NCBI RefSeq assembly: GCF_007989085.1
Contig: NZ_BJVJ01000027.1
Location: 1-64,000, forward strand
Length of the DNA: 64,000 nt
Source of the DNA: Pseudonocardia sulfidoxydans NBRC 16205
Lineage (GTDB): Bacteria > Actinomycetota > Actinomycetes > Mycobacteriales > Pseudonocardiaceae
Reading direction: 5' to 3'
Shown: positions 55,884-64,000 of the stretch, piece after piece
Position numbering within the stretch: the first letter of the stretch is position 1
Layout: each line of letters begins with the position of its first letter
Made by a program: the position numbers and the translations under genes
Notes under the pieces: generated by a model
Told to the model about the DNA's origin: nothing
Database searches by the model: none
What the model saw: the letters and a program-made list of their open reading frames with translations, nothing else

Positions 55884-55930
55884 GGACGCCCGCGTCCCGG
55901 CCCCGGCCGGACGTGGGCGTCCGTCTTTCC
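55884..55930 (+). terminator. Terminator after nusB
   Basis: GGACGCCCGCGTCC at 55884-55897 pairs with GGACGTGGGCGTCC at 55909-55922 (13 of 14 plus one G-T) around an 11-base loop, followed by GTCTTTCC. It has a better T-run than most hairpins in this window. Confidence 0.78.
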
Positions 55931-56102
55931 CGGGGTCCACACGGGGGACCGGCTGGTAGCGTCGCGCCCGGCGTGCCAGGGCGCCACCGGGTCCGCGGGC
56001 AGGGCTGAGCCCACCTGGGAGGTCCTCGCGTGGATGCGTGTGCCGCACACCCTCCTCCCGAGCCCCCGGTACGCGGACCCCGGCGGGTGAGAGGAGGCCA
56101 CC

Positions 56103-57593
56103 GTGCCCACCCCTGTTCCGCTCCCGCAGGATCCCGATCTCGGTCAGCTGCGCCTGCGCGCGCGTGAGCTGAGCCGCGCCGCCCGGGCCGGTGACGCCCG
56201 GGCGCTGGAGCTGGTGGCCCGCTGGGCGCCCGACCGGGCCGGCGGCGACGTCCCGCTGCACCTGGCCCAGCTGGTGCTGGCCCGGATGCACGGGTTCGAC
56301 GGTTGGCCACCGCTGGTCCGCCACGTCGAGACGGTGCTGCGCCTGACGTGGGTGCCGCCCACCGGTGACGCTCCGGCGGGCGCCGATCCCGTCGACGACT
56401 TCCTGTCGCTCGCCTGCCTGCGTTACGACGGTGACGACCCGGCCCACGTGCGGGCGGCGGCCGCGCTGCTCGGCGCGCACCCGGAGCTCGGGTCGGCGTC
56501 GGTGCACGCGGCCGCGGCGACCGCCGACGTCGCCGCGCTGCGCCGGCTCGCGGGGCCAGACACGGCCGACCGGGAGGGTGGGCCGAACCGGTGGCCGCCG
56601 CTGATGTACCTGGCCTACGCCCGTCACGACCCGCGGATCGACGTCGCCTCCGTCGTCGAGGCGGCGACGATCCTGCTCGACCACGGCGCCGACCCCGATG
56701 CGGGCCGGCTCTGGCACGGGCTGCCGTCGCCGTTCACGGTGCTCACCGGGGTGTTCGGCGAGGGCGAGGGTGGGCCCGTCGCGCAGCCGCGGCACCCGGC
56801 CGAGCAGCCGCTCGCCACGCTGCTGCTGGAGCGCGGTGCCGACCCGAACGACGCGCAGACCCTCTACAACCGCATGTTCGGTGCCGACGACGCGCACCTG
56901 GAGCTGCTGTTCGCGCACGGTCTCGGACGGGGCGACGGCGGGGTGTGGCAGGCCCGGCTGGGACACACCCTGCCGACGCCGGCGCGGATGCTGGCCGACC
57001 AGCTCGACTGGGCGGTCCTGCACGGCATGACGGCGCGCGTCGAACTGTTGGCGCGCAACGGTGTCGGCGCAGAAGGGGGTCGCCGGCCGGCGGACACGTC
57101 GGTCGTGGGGACCGCCGCCCGCCTCGGCTACCCCGACATCGTCGACGTCCTCGTCGCGCACGGTGCCCGGCGCCCCGAGCTGACCCCGGTCGACGCCCTG
57201 CTGGCCGCCGCGCTGTCCGGCGACGCGGCGGCGGTGGCGGCGGCCCCGGCCGGCGTGCGGGCACAGGTCGTCGCCGAGCACGCCGGGGCGGTCGTCGTCG
57301 CGGCCGCCGACGGCCGGCCCCGCGCGGTGGAGCTGCTCCTCGAGCTGGGGGTTCCGGTGGACACCTCGGGCCGGGGCGACGCCGGGGGGCACGAGCGGTG
57401 GAACACCGCGCTGCACGAGGCGGCGTTCCGCGGCGACGAGCCGTTGGCCGCTCTGCTGCTGGACCGCGGGGCCGACCCGACGCTCCGCGACGCGCGCTTC
57501 GACGCGACCCCGGCCGGCTGGGCCGAGCACGCCGGACACACCCGCCTCGCGGCGGTCCTGTCCGAACGGGAGTCCGGCCGGCGACCCCGATGA
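56103..57593 (+). CDS. Ankyrin-repeat protein
   Basis: 496 residues from GTG 56103, GAGGAGG six bases upstream. It contains several ankyrin-type units: VEAATILLDHGADPDAG, PLATLLLERGADPNDAQ, YPDIVDVLVAHGARRPELTP and WNTALHEAAFRGDEPLAALL, ending in LLDRGADPTLRD. The first 110 residues are helical without repeats (LGQLRLRARELSRAARAGDA). No signal or membrane helix is seen. It is probably a cytoplasmic protein-binding scaffold; the partner is unknown. The stop is three bases before the second long palindrome. Confidence 0.85.
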   Translation: MPTPVPLPQDPDLGQLRLRARELSRAARAGDARALELVARWAPDRAGGDVPLHLAQLVLARMHGFDGWPPLVRHVETVLRLTWVPPTGDAPAGADPVDDFLSLACLRYDGDDPAHVRAAAALLGAHPELGSASVHAAAATADVAALRRLAGPDTADREGGPNRWPPLMYLAYARHDPRIDVASVVEAATILLDHGADPDAGRLWHGLPSPFTVLTGVFGEGEGGPVAQPRHPAEQPLATLLLERGADPNDAQTLYNRMFGADDAHLELLFAHGLGRGDGGVWQARLGHTLPTPARMLADQLDWAVLHGMTARVELLARNGVGAEGGRRPADTSVVGTAARLGYPDIVDVLVAHGARRPELTPVDALLAAALSGDAAAVAAAPAGVRAQVVAEHAGAVVVAAADGRPRAVELLLELGVPVDTSGRGDAGGHERWNTALHEAAFRGDEPLAALLLDRGADPTLRDARFDATPAGWAEHAGHTRLAAVLSERESGRRPR

Positions 57594-57595
57594 GG

Positions 57596-57658
57596 CGCCG
57601 AGCTCGACGTGACACTGGCCCCGACCATGATCGGACCAGCGCCATGTCGAACTCGGCG
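57596..57658. repeat. Intergenic palindrome, copy 2
   Basis: CGCCGAGCTCGACGTG at 57596-57611 pairs, with three changes, with CATGTCGAACTCGGCG ending 57658, three bases after the ankyrin gene stop. Inner bases (CTGG...CCAG, CCGA...TCGG) pair too. Confidence 0.65.
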
Positions 57659-57812
57659 ACATGATCGGGTGCGGGAGCCGGACGACCCGGGGACGTGACG
57701 GGCCGGACACCGCGGGGCGCACGTGCGGGGTTAGCGTGGACGACGGGCCGGCGCGAGGACGGGCAGCCTGCCGCCGGGTCGCTCCGGCGGGCCCCACCGA
57801 CCCCCGGAGTCC

Positions 57813-58982
57813 TTGTTGCGCATCGCGATCCTGCCCCTTGCGCTGGGCACGTTCGCCATCGGCCTGACCGAGTTCGCCGTCATGGGCCTGCTGCCGCAGA
57901 TCGCGCAGGGCCTCGACGTCTCGGTCCCGGCGGCGGGCATGCTCGTGACGGCCTACGCGATCGGTGTCGTCGTGGGCGCACCGTTGCTGACGGCGGTGAG
58001 CCTGCGGCTGCCCCGGACCCGGATGCTGATGCTGTTCATGGGGATGTTCGCGGTGGGCAACGCTCTCGCCGCGGTCGCCCCGTCGTTCGGGGTGCTGGTC
58101 GCGCTGCGGTTCCTCACGGGGCTGCCGCACGGGGCGTTCTTCGGTGTCGCGTCGCTGGTGGCGGCGTCGCTCGTGGCGGAGGAACGCCGGGCGCGGGCGA
58201 TCGCGGCGGTGTTCCTCGGGCTCACGGTGTCCAACGTCCTCGGGGTGCCCGCCGCGACGGCACTGGGCTCGGTCGTGGGCTGGCGGATCGCGTTCGCGGT
58301 GATCGTCGTCGTGGCGCTGGCGTCGGTCGCGGGCATCGCGATCCTGGTGCCGCGTACCGGCATCGGTACCCCGGCGCGGCTCGGGTCGGAGCTAGCCGTG
58401 TTCCGGCAGCCCGCGGTGCTGCTGGTCCTGGGCATGATCGTGCTCGGCTGCGGCGGGCTGTTCGCGTTCTACAGCTACATCGCGCCCGTGATGACGGGTC
58501 TCGCCGGGTTCGGCGAGGGCGCCGTCCCGGTCCTGCTGGGCGTGTTCGGCCTGGGCATGACGCTCGGGACGGTGCTCGGGGGCCGGCTCGCCGACCGGGT
58601 CGATCCACGTCGCGTCATGGCCGCACTGCTTGCGGCGCAGGCGGTCCTGCTGGCGGTCGCGGTCGTCGCGCTGCACACGCGCTGGCTCGCCGCGCTCGTG
58701 GTGTTCGGCGTCGGCCTGCTCGGGCTGGCCTTGATCCCGGCCGTGCAGTCGGTCGTGCTCGACGCGGCGCGGGATGCGCCGGTGCTCGCGTCGGCGGCGA
58801 TCCACTCGGCGTTCAACATCGCGAACGCGATCGGCGCCGCACTCGGCGGGGTGGTCCTGGCAGCGGGGTTCGGCCTGGGGGCGCCGTCGGCGGTGGGCGC
58901 GGCTCTCGCGGCGGTCGGTGTGCTGCTCGCGCTGGTGTCGATGCGCGTCGCGGCGCGCCGCCCGGCCGCAGCGGTCGCCTGA
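57813..58982 (+). CDS. MFS transporter, DHA1/AraJ-type exporter
   Basis: 389 residues from TTG 57813; TTG 57816 is equally possible, and GGAG lies 3 to 6 bases upstream. Twelve hydrophobic helices, with the MFS A-like motif GGRLADRVDPRR between TM8 and TM9 and PHGAFFGVASLVAASLVAEE after TM4. It starts LRIAILPLALGTFAIGLTEF, typical of the AraJ/CynX-like sugar and drug efflux group. The substrate is unknown. It is flanked by two copies of the long palindrome. Confidence 0.88.
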   Translation: MLRIAILPLALGTFAIGLTEFAVMGLLPQIAQGLDVSVPAAGMLVTAYAIGVVVGAPLLTAVSLRLPRTRMLMLFMGMFAVGNALAAVAPSFGVLVALRFLTGLPHGAFFGVASLVAASLVAEERRARAIAAVFLGLTVSNVLGVPAATALGSVVGWRIAFAVIVVVALASVAGIAILVPRTGIGTPARLGSELAVFRQPAVLLVLGMIVLGCGGLFAFYSYIAPVMTGLAGFGEGAVPVLLGVFGLGMTLGTVLGGRLADRVDPRRVMAALLAAQAVLLAVAVVALHTRWLAALVVFGVGLLGLALIPAVQSVVLDAARDAPVLASAAIHSAFNIANAIGAALGGVVLAAGFGLGAPSAVGAALAAVGVLLALVSMRVAARRPAAAVA

Positions 58983-58995
58983 CGCCGCAACGACA

Positions 58996-59060
58996 GCGCC
59001 GAGTTCGACTCGAGACTGCTCCCGAGGTCGTGCGGAGCAGTCTGGTGTCGAACTCGGCGC
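58996..59060. repeat. Intergenic palindrome, copy 3
   Basis: GCGCCGAGTTCGAC at 58996-59009 and GTCGAACTCGGCGC ending 59060 are perfect, and an inner stem AGACTGCTCC/GGAGCAGTCT is also perfect, with 3-base internal loops. It lies 13 bases after the MFS stop, between convergent genes (MFS and bldD). Confidence 0.85.
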
Positions 59061-59095
59061 AGTGTGGAAATCGGGCTCTGTGCGGGGGAGAGCCG

Positions 59096-59587
59096 TCAGT
59101 CGACGCGGTGCGCCGGGCGGGCCTCCGGGGGAAGCACGCCCCAGTCGATGAGCTGGTCGGTCAGCTCGCCGGGGGTCTTGTCGTAGATGATCGCGAGCGA
59201 ACGGAGGTCCTCGGCGCGGATCGAGAGGACCTTGCCGTTGTAGTCGCCGCGCTGGCTCTGGATGGCCGCCGCGTACCGCGCGAGTGGCCCGACCTTGTCG
59301 GCGGGCAGCTGCTGCAGCCGCTCCAGGTTGATGACGATCTTCGTGGCGGGCTCGGAACCCGACGGCACCCGGCCCTCGGGCAGGAGCTCGGCGACCGGCA
59401 CCCCGTAGAAGTCGGCCAGCTCGGCCAGCTTCTGCACGGTGACGGCGCGGTCGCCGCGCTCGTAGGACCCGACGACGACGGCCTTCCACCGGCCACCCGA
59501 CTTCTGCTCGACGCCGTGCAGCGACAGACCCTGCTGCTGCCGGATGGCGCGGAGCTTGCTGCCGAGCGCCTTGGCGTAGTCGCCCAT
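59096..59587 (-). CDS. bldD: BldD, c-di-GMP-responsive developmental regulator
   Basis: 163 residues from ATG 59587, with GAGGGG about 8 bases upstream. The N-terminal XRE helix-turn-helix has KLRAIRQQQGLSLHGVEQKS and VVGSYERGDRAVTVQKLAEL. The C-terminal domain contains the BldD c-di-GMP signature RGD (113-115) with eight residues then RAED (Arg124, Asp127), i.e. RxD-X8-RxxD. In Streptomyces, c-di-GMP-bound BldD represses development genes; this copy keeps every signature residue. It is divergent from the pyr operon. Confidence 0.95.
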   Translation of the reverse strand: MGDYAKALGSKLRAIRQQQGLSLHGVEQKSGGRWKAVVVGSYERGDRAVTVQKLAELADFYGVPVAELLPEGRVPSGSEPATKIVINLERLQQLPADKVGPLARYAAAIQSQRGDYNGKVLSIRAEDLRSLAIIYDKTPGELTDQLIDWGVLPPEARPAHRVD

Positions 59588-60119
59588 GTGGCGATCCCCT
59601 CTCGCTGGACGTCCGGCCGCGGGACCGACGTCCGTGTGCTGGTCGTGCGTGGCCGGGCCGGCCCCTCCGCCTGCCCGCCGTGCCAGCCGCCCCCGGTCGG
59701 TGCCCCCCGCTTCCGCGGCCACCCGTGAGCCAGCTGATCAATACGGAGAGTAATCATGCGCCTCGCTCCGTCGTCGGGTCAAGCCGGGTGGGCCGTCCCG
59801 GTGCCCTCCCGCGCGTTCTTCACTCGAAAGACTGGTCGACACGCCGCGTCCAGGCGCGAAACGGTGCACACAGTCCGGGCTCGCGGTGTCTGGAGTGACC
59901 TGTGTGGCTGATGTGGCGTCCGTGAGTGTTATCGGACTGTGACCGTTCGGCTCCGTGAGGATGGCACGGGCACCCGGGCCGCCGATCCGGGGTGAGGACG
60001 CCGCGTCGCCACCACGCGTCGGTCGGGTGTGACCGCCATGACGTGTGACCCGCGTCGGCGCGTCCGCGCGACACCCCCGCCACGACAGGGCCGCTGATAG
60101 CGTGACCGCGCAACCCGAT
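59588..60119. other. Long divergent intergenic region bldD / pyrR
   Basis: About 530 bases without a gene that can be supported. It holds the bldD promoter candidate, a 51-codon plus-strand frame (59757-59912) with GGAG upstream but no recognisable family, and near 60098-60103 a TAGCGT -10-like element that would start the pyr transcript about 55 bases before pyrR. Confidence 0.45.
59753..59782 (-). promoter_or_regulatory. Promoter-like pair for bldD
   Basis: On the minus strand TTGACC (59782-59777) and CATGAT (59758-59753) are 18 bases apart. It would give a leader of about 160 bases before bldD. Match to consensus is only moderate. Confidence 0.35.
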
Positions 60120-60154
60120 CCTTTAACGACCCGTCCTGCGAGGCGGGGAAGGAG
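60120..60154 (+). promoter_or_regulatory. PyrR-binding leader hairpin overlapping the pyrR ribosome site
   Basis: CCTTTAACGACCCGTCCTGC followed by GAGGCGGGGAAGGAG contains the PyrR-binding-loop core GTCCTGCGAGG known from pyr leaders. CCCG pairs with CGGG, and CCTT (60120-60123) pairs with AAGG (60149-60152) of the Shine-Dalgarno. PyrR bound with UMP would hide the ribosome site ten bases before GTG 60164, i.e. translational repression as described in mycobacteria. No separate terminator is seen. Confidence 0.8.
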
Positions 60155-60163
60155 AGCGAACTC

Positions 60164-60747
60164 GTGGCGAACGACCGCCGCGGGGACGCCGGTGGCGAGG
60201 GGACTGGTCTGCCCGACCACGAGCTCCTCAGCGCCTCCGACGTCACCCGCACCATCGCGCGCATCGCGCACCAGATCATCGAGAAGACCGCGGACGCCGA
60301 GCACGTCGTGCTCATCGGGATCCCGACCCGCGGCACGATCCTCGCCCGCCGGCTCGCCGCCGCGGTCGCCGAGTTCGGCGGGACCGAGCCGTCCGTCGGC
60401 ACCGTCGACCCGACGCTCTACCGCGACGACCTGCGCCGCCGCCCCACCCGCCCGCTCGAGGACACACAGTTCCCCGAGGGCGGCGTCGACGACGCGCTCG
60501 TCGTCCTCGTCGACGACGTGCTGATGTCGGGCCGCACGGTCCGCGCCGCGCTCGACGCGCTGTCCGAGCACGGCCGCCCCCGCGCGGTGCAGCTCGCCGT
60601 CCTGGTCGACCGCGGCCACCGTGAACTGCCCATCCGCGCGGACTACGTCGGCAAGAACGTGCCGACGTCGCGCAGCGAGCTGATCCTGGTGTCGCTCACC
60701 GAGATCGACGGCGAGGACCGCGTCGCGATCCGCAGGGGAGCCGGCGA

Positions 60748-60751
<4 letters not shown>
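60164..60751 (+). CDS. pyrR: PyrR bifunctional pyr RNA-binding attenuator / uracil phosphoribosyltransferase
   Basis: 195 residues from GTG 60164. PRTase core: [38 protein letters not shown], the PRPP loop [20 protein letters not shown] and [20 protein letters not shown], which includes the RNA-contact region. It senses UMP and binds the pyr leader RNA; a binding hairpin lies directly upstream. First gene of the pyr operon, overlapping pyrB by GTGA. Confidence 0.96.
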
Positions 60752-61688
<937 letters not shown>

Positions 61689-61692
<4 letters not shown>

Positions 61693-62990
61693 CCGACCTG
61701 TTCATCCGCAACGCGCGCCCCTACGGCGGCGATGCTGTCGACCTGGTCGTGCGCGACGGCGTCATCACCGAGATCGGCGCGGGCCTCGAGGCCCCCGAGG
61801 GCGTGGAGACGCTCGACGCCGAGGGCCGCGTGCTGCTGCCCGGCCTCGTCGACCTGCACGTGCACCTGCGCGAGCCGGGCGGCGAGGAGTCCGAGACGAT
61901 CGAGACCGGGTCGCGGGCCGCGGCGCTGGGCGGGTTCACCGCAGTGTTCGCGATGCCCAACACGAACCCGGTCGCCGACACCGACGTCGTGACCGCGCAC
62001 GTGCGCCGCCGCGGCGCCGAGGTCGGCCTGGTCGACGTGCACCCGGTCGGTGCGGTCACCGTGGGGCTCGAGGGCGAGCGGCTCGCCGAGCTCGGCACGA
62101 TGGCGTCGGCCGCCGGGGTGCAGATGTTCTCCGACGACGGCCACTGCGTGAACGACCCGCTGGTGATGCGCCGCGCGCTGGAGTACGCCTCCGCGCTCGA
62201 CGTCGTCATCGCCCAGCACGCCGAGGACCACCGCCTCACCCAGGGCGCGCAGGCCAACGAGGGCGTCGTCGCCTCCCGGCTGGGGCTGGCCGGCTGGCCC
62301 GCCACCGCGGAGGAGACGATCGTCGCCCGCGACTGCGCCCTGGCCCGCGAAGCCGGTGCGCGCCTTCACGTCTGCCACGTGTCGTCGGCCCGCACCGTCG
62401 ACGTGCTGCGCAGCGCCAAGGCAGCCGGGGTGTCCGTCTCCGCCGAGGTCACCCCGCACCACCTGCTGCTCACCGACGCCGCGCTGACCAGCTACGACCC
62501 GGTCAACAAGGTCAACCCGCCGCTGCGCACCGCCGCCGACACCCAGGCGATGCGCGCCGCGCTCGCCGAGGGCGTCATCGACGTCGTCGCCACCGACCAC
62601 GCGCCGCACGCCAGCCAGTACAAGGACACCGAGTGGCAGGTGGCCAAGCCCGGCATGCTGGGCCTGCAGACGGCGCTGTCGGTCGTCGTGCACACGATGG
62701 TCGAGCCCGGCCTGCTCGACTGGCACGGGGTCGCCCGCGTCATGTCCGAGCGCCCCGCCGAGATCGCGGGCCTGCCCGACCAGGGCCGCCCGATCGCGGT
62801 CGGCGAACCCGCCAACCTCGCCGTCGTCGACGCCGACGAGCCGTGGACGGTCCGCGGTGCCGCGCTGGCCAGCCGCGCGTCGAACACCCCGTACGAGGGC
62901 ATGCGCCTGCCCGCGGTCGTCGTCGCGACGGTCCTGCGCGGCCGGCTGACGGCCCGCGACGGCCGGGTCGTCGAGCAGGTGGCGTCGTGA
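61689..62990 (+). CDS. pyrC: Dihydroorotase
   Basis: 433 residues from ATG 61689 (ATGA overlap with pyrB). Class I dihydroorotase: zinc site [28 protein letters not shown], the QHAEDHRLT and [14 protein letters not shown] His residues, then [18 protein letters not shown] with the catalytic Asp. It closes carbamoyl-aspartate to dihydroorotate. It overlaps carA by GTGA, with no membrane-protein gene between them as found in some mycobacteria. Confidence 0.97.
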
Positions 62991-64000
62991 GCCCCGCCGC
63001 GGGCCCGGCGCTGCTCGTCCTCGAGGACGGCCGCATCTTCCGCGGCGAGTCCTTCGGCGCCACCGGCGAGAACCTCGGCGAGGCCGTCTTCACCACCGGC
63101 ATGACCGGCTACCAGGAGACACTGACCGACCCCTCCTACCACCGGCAGATCGTCGTGCAGACCGCGCCGCAGATCGGCAACACGGGCTGGAACGACGAGG
63201 ACGACGAGTCGGCGCGCGTGCAGGTCGCGGGCTACGTGGTGCGCGACCCGGCCCGGCGGCCGTCGAACTGGCGGTCCCGGAGCGCGCTGGGCGACGTGCT
63301 CGCCGAGCAGGGAGTCGTCGGGGTCGCGGGCGTCGACACCCGGGCCGTCGTGCGGCACCTGCGCGAGCGCGGGGCCATGCGTGCCGGGGTGTTCTCCGGT
63401 GCGGCGCTGGCCCCCGACGCGCAGCTCGTCGACCGGGTCCTCGCGAGCCCGGCGATGGAGGGCGCCGACCTCTACGGCGCCGTCTCCACGGCCGAGCCCT
63501 ACGTCGTGGCGCCCGAGGGGGAGACCCGTTTCCGCGTCGCGGCCCTCGACGTCGGCATCAAGTCCAACACCCCGCGGATGCTCGCCGCCCGCGGTGTCGA
63601 GGTCCACGTGCTCCCGGCGGCGACGCCGATCGAGCAGATCGTCGACCTCGGTGTCGACGGGTTCTTCCTGTCCAACGGCCCCGGCGACCCGGCCACGGCC
63701 GACGAGCCGGTGGCACTGACCCGGGCGGTCCTCGAACGCGGCATCCCGACGTTCGGCATCTGCTTCGGCAACCAGATCCTCGCCCGCGCGCTGGGGCGCG
63801 GGACGTACAAGATGCGCTACGGCCACCGCGGCATCAACATCCCGGTCGTCGAGCACGCCACCGGGCGGGTGGCGATCACCTCGCAGAACCACGGGTTCGC
63901 GGTCGAGGGCGAGGCGGGGGAGCGGTTCGTCACCCCCTTCGGCCCGGCCCGGATCACCCACACCTGCCCCAACGACGGCTGCGTCGAAGGGCTTGCGGGA
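62987..64000 (+). CDS. carA: Carbamoyl-phosphate synthase small subunit (partial, 3' end off window)
   Basis: 338 codons from GTG 62987, cut by the right edge; the family is usually 370-390 residues. The N-terminal domain has [20 protein letters not shown] and [17 protein letters not shown]. The glutaminase domain has LSNGPGDP, the nucleophile Cys in [17 protein letters not shown], and SQNHGFAV with the start of the catalytic His region. It supplies ammonia from glutamine for carbamoyl phosphate. GTGA overlap with pyrC shows that it is in the pyr operon. Confidence 0.95.
   Translation, partial: MSPAAGPALLVLEDGRIFRGESFGATGENLGEAVFTTGMTGYQETLTDPSYHRQIVVQTAPQIGNTGWNDEDDESARVQVAGYVVRDPARRPSNWRSRSALGDVLAEQGVVGVAGVDTRAVVRHLRERGAMRAGVFSGAALAPDAQLVDRVLASPAMEGADLYGAVSTAEPYVVAPEGETRFRVAALDVGIKSNTPRMLAARGVEVHVLPAATPIEQIVDLGVDGFFLSNGPGDPATADEPVALTRAVLERGIPTFGICFGNQILARALGRGTYKMRYGHRGINIPVVEHATGRVAITSQNHGFAVEGEAGERFVTPFGPARITHTCPNDGCVEGLAG

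Noticed and set aside
59757-59912. 51-codon plus-strand ORF with GGAG upstream in the bldD/pyrR gap
   Set aside because: No family resemblance, and the -10 of the bldD promoter candidate lies over its start.

Overview
The window is about 64 kb of very high-GC DNA with many GTG starts and short GTGA or ATGA gene overlaps. Gene content and order point to an actinobacterium. A BldD regulator with an intact c-di-GMP signature, a SigD/ShbA-type sigma factor, actinobacterial SOS boxes, an Rv2578c-type radical SAM gene, a yajC-secD-secF-apt-rel block and an efp-nusB-bldD-pyrR-pyrB-pyrC-carA block fit Pseudonocardiaceae, most likely Pseudonocardia. The genus is an inference from gene content, not from a database match. 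No rRNA, tRNA, CRISPR array, insertion sequence or phage gene was recognised.

Layout. 1-6498 (minus strand) is a tellurite/stress (Ter) locus: terD, a second TerD-family gene, then a chain of GTGA-overlapping genes (CitE-like aldolase, TRSP-type phosphoribosyltransferase, StiP/PELOTA protein, HAD phosphatase), and terB running off the left edge. 6917-11546 holds polA, a tryptophan-2,3-dioxygenase-like haem protein with an altered active site, and a small VOC protein. 11617-20520 is conserved core: a LexA-type box, ruvCAB, yajC, secD, secF, apt and rel. 20606-25878 has a membrane-anchored cyclophilin, an MBL hydrolase, hisS, a small methyltransferase and a YibE/F-type membrane protein.

26186-31535 starts with a perfect SOS box and a radical SAM gene split by a 458-residue intein placed exactly before the third iron-sulfur cysteine. 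A kinase-like gene, an SGNH hydrolase and a zinc-ribbon protein follow. 31791-34644 is a minus-strand set of two PLP aminotransferases around an Lrp/AsnC regulator. After rarA, a probable accessory segment (36308-42513) carries a secreted serine protease, arginine deiminase (arcA), an Lrp regulator, ornithine aminotransferase, a tetR gene broken by an amber codon, and a SigD/ShbA-like sigma factor preceded by a coupled 14-codon leader ORF.

42596-55869 returns to core order: two small membrane proteins, alaS, ruvX, mltG, a spermidine-synthase-like protein, prepilin peptidase, aroC, aroK, aroB, pepQ, efp and nusB. No aroE is visible in this run. 56103-58982 has an ankyrin-repeat protein and an MFS exporter. 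59096-64000 has bldD divergent from the pyr operon, whose leader carries a recognisable PyrR-binding RNA hairpin over the pyrR ribosome site; carA is cut by the right edge.

Repeats are a theme. Short tandem repeats sit exactly on gene starts or stops (aldolase/PRTase junction, aminotransferase 3' end, ruvX 3' end) or inside coding regions (sigma factor, SGNH hydrolase, YibE/F protein). Three copies of a long palindrome sit just after stop codons. The most interesting items are the SOS-linked, intein-split radical SAM gene, the TDO-like protein lacking the distal histidine, the Ter biosynthetic operon, and the regulatory layouts at rocD, the sigma factor and pyrR.
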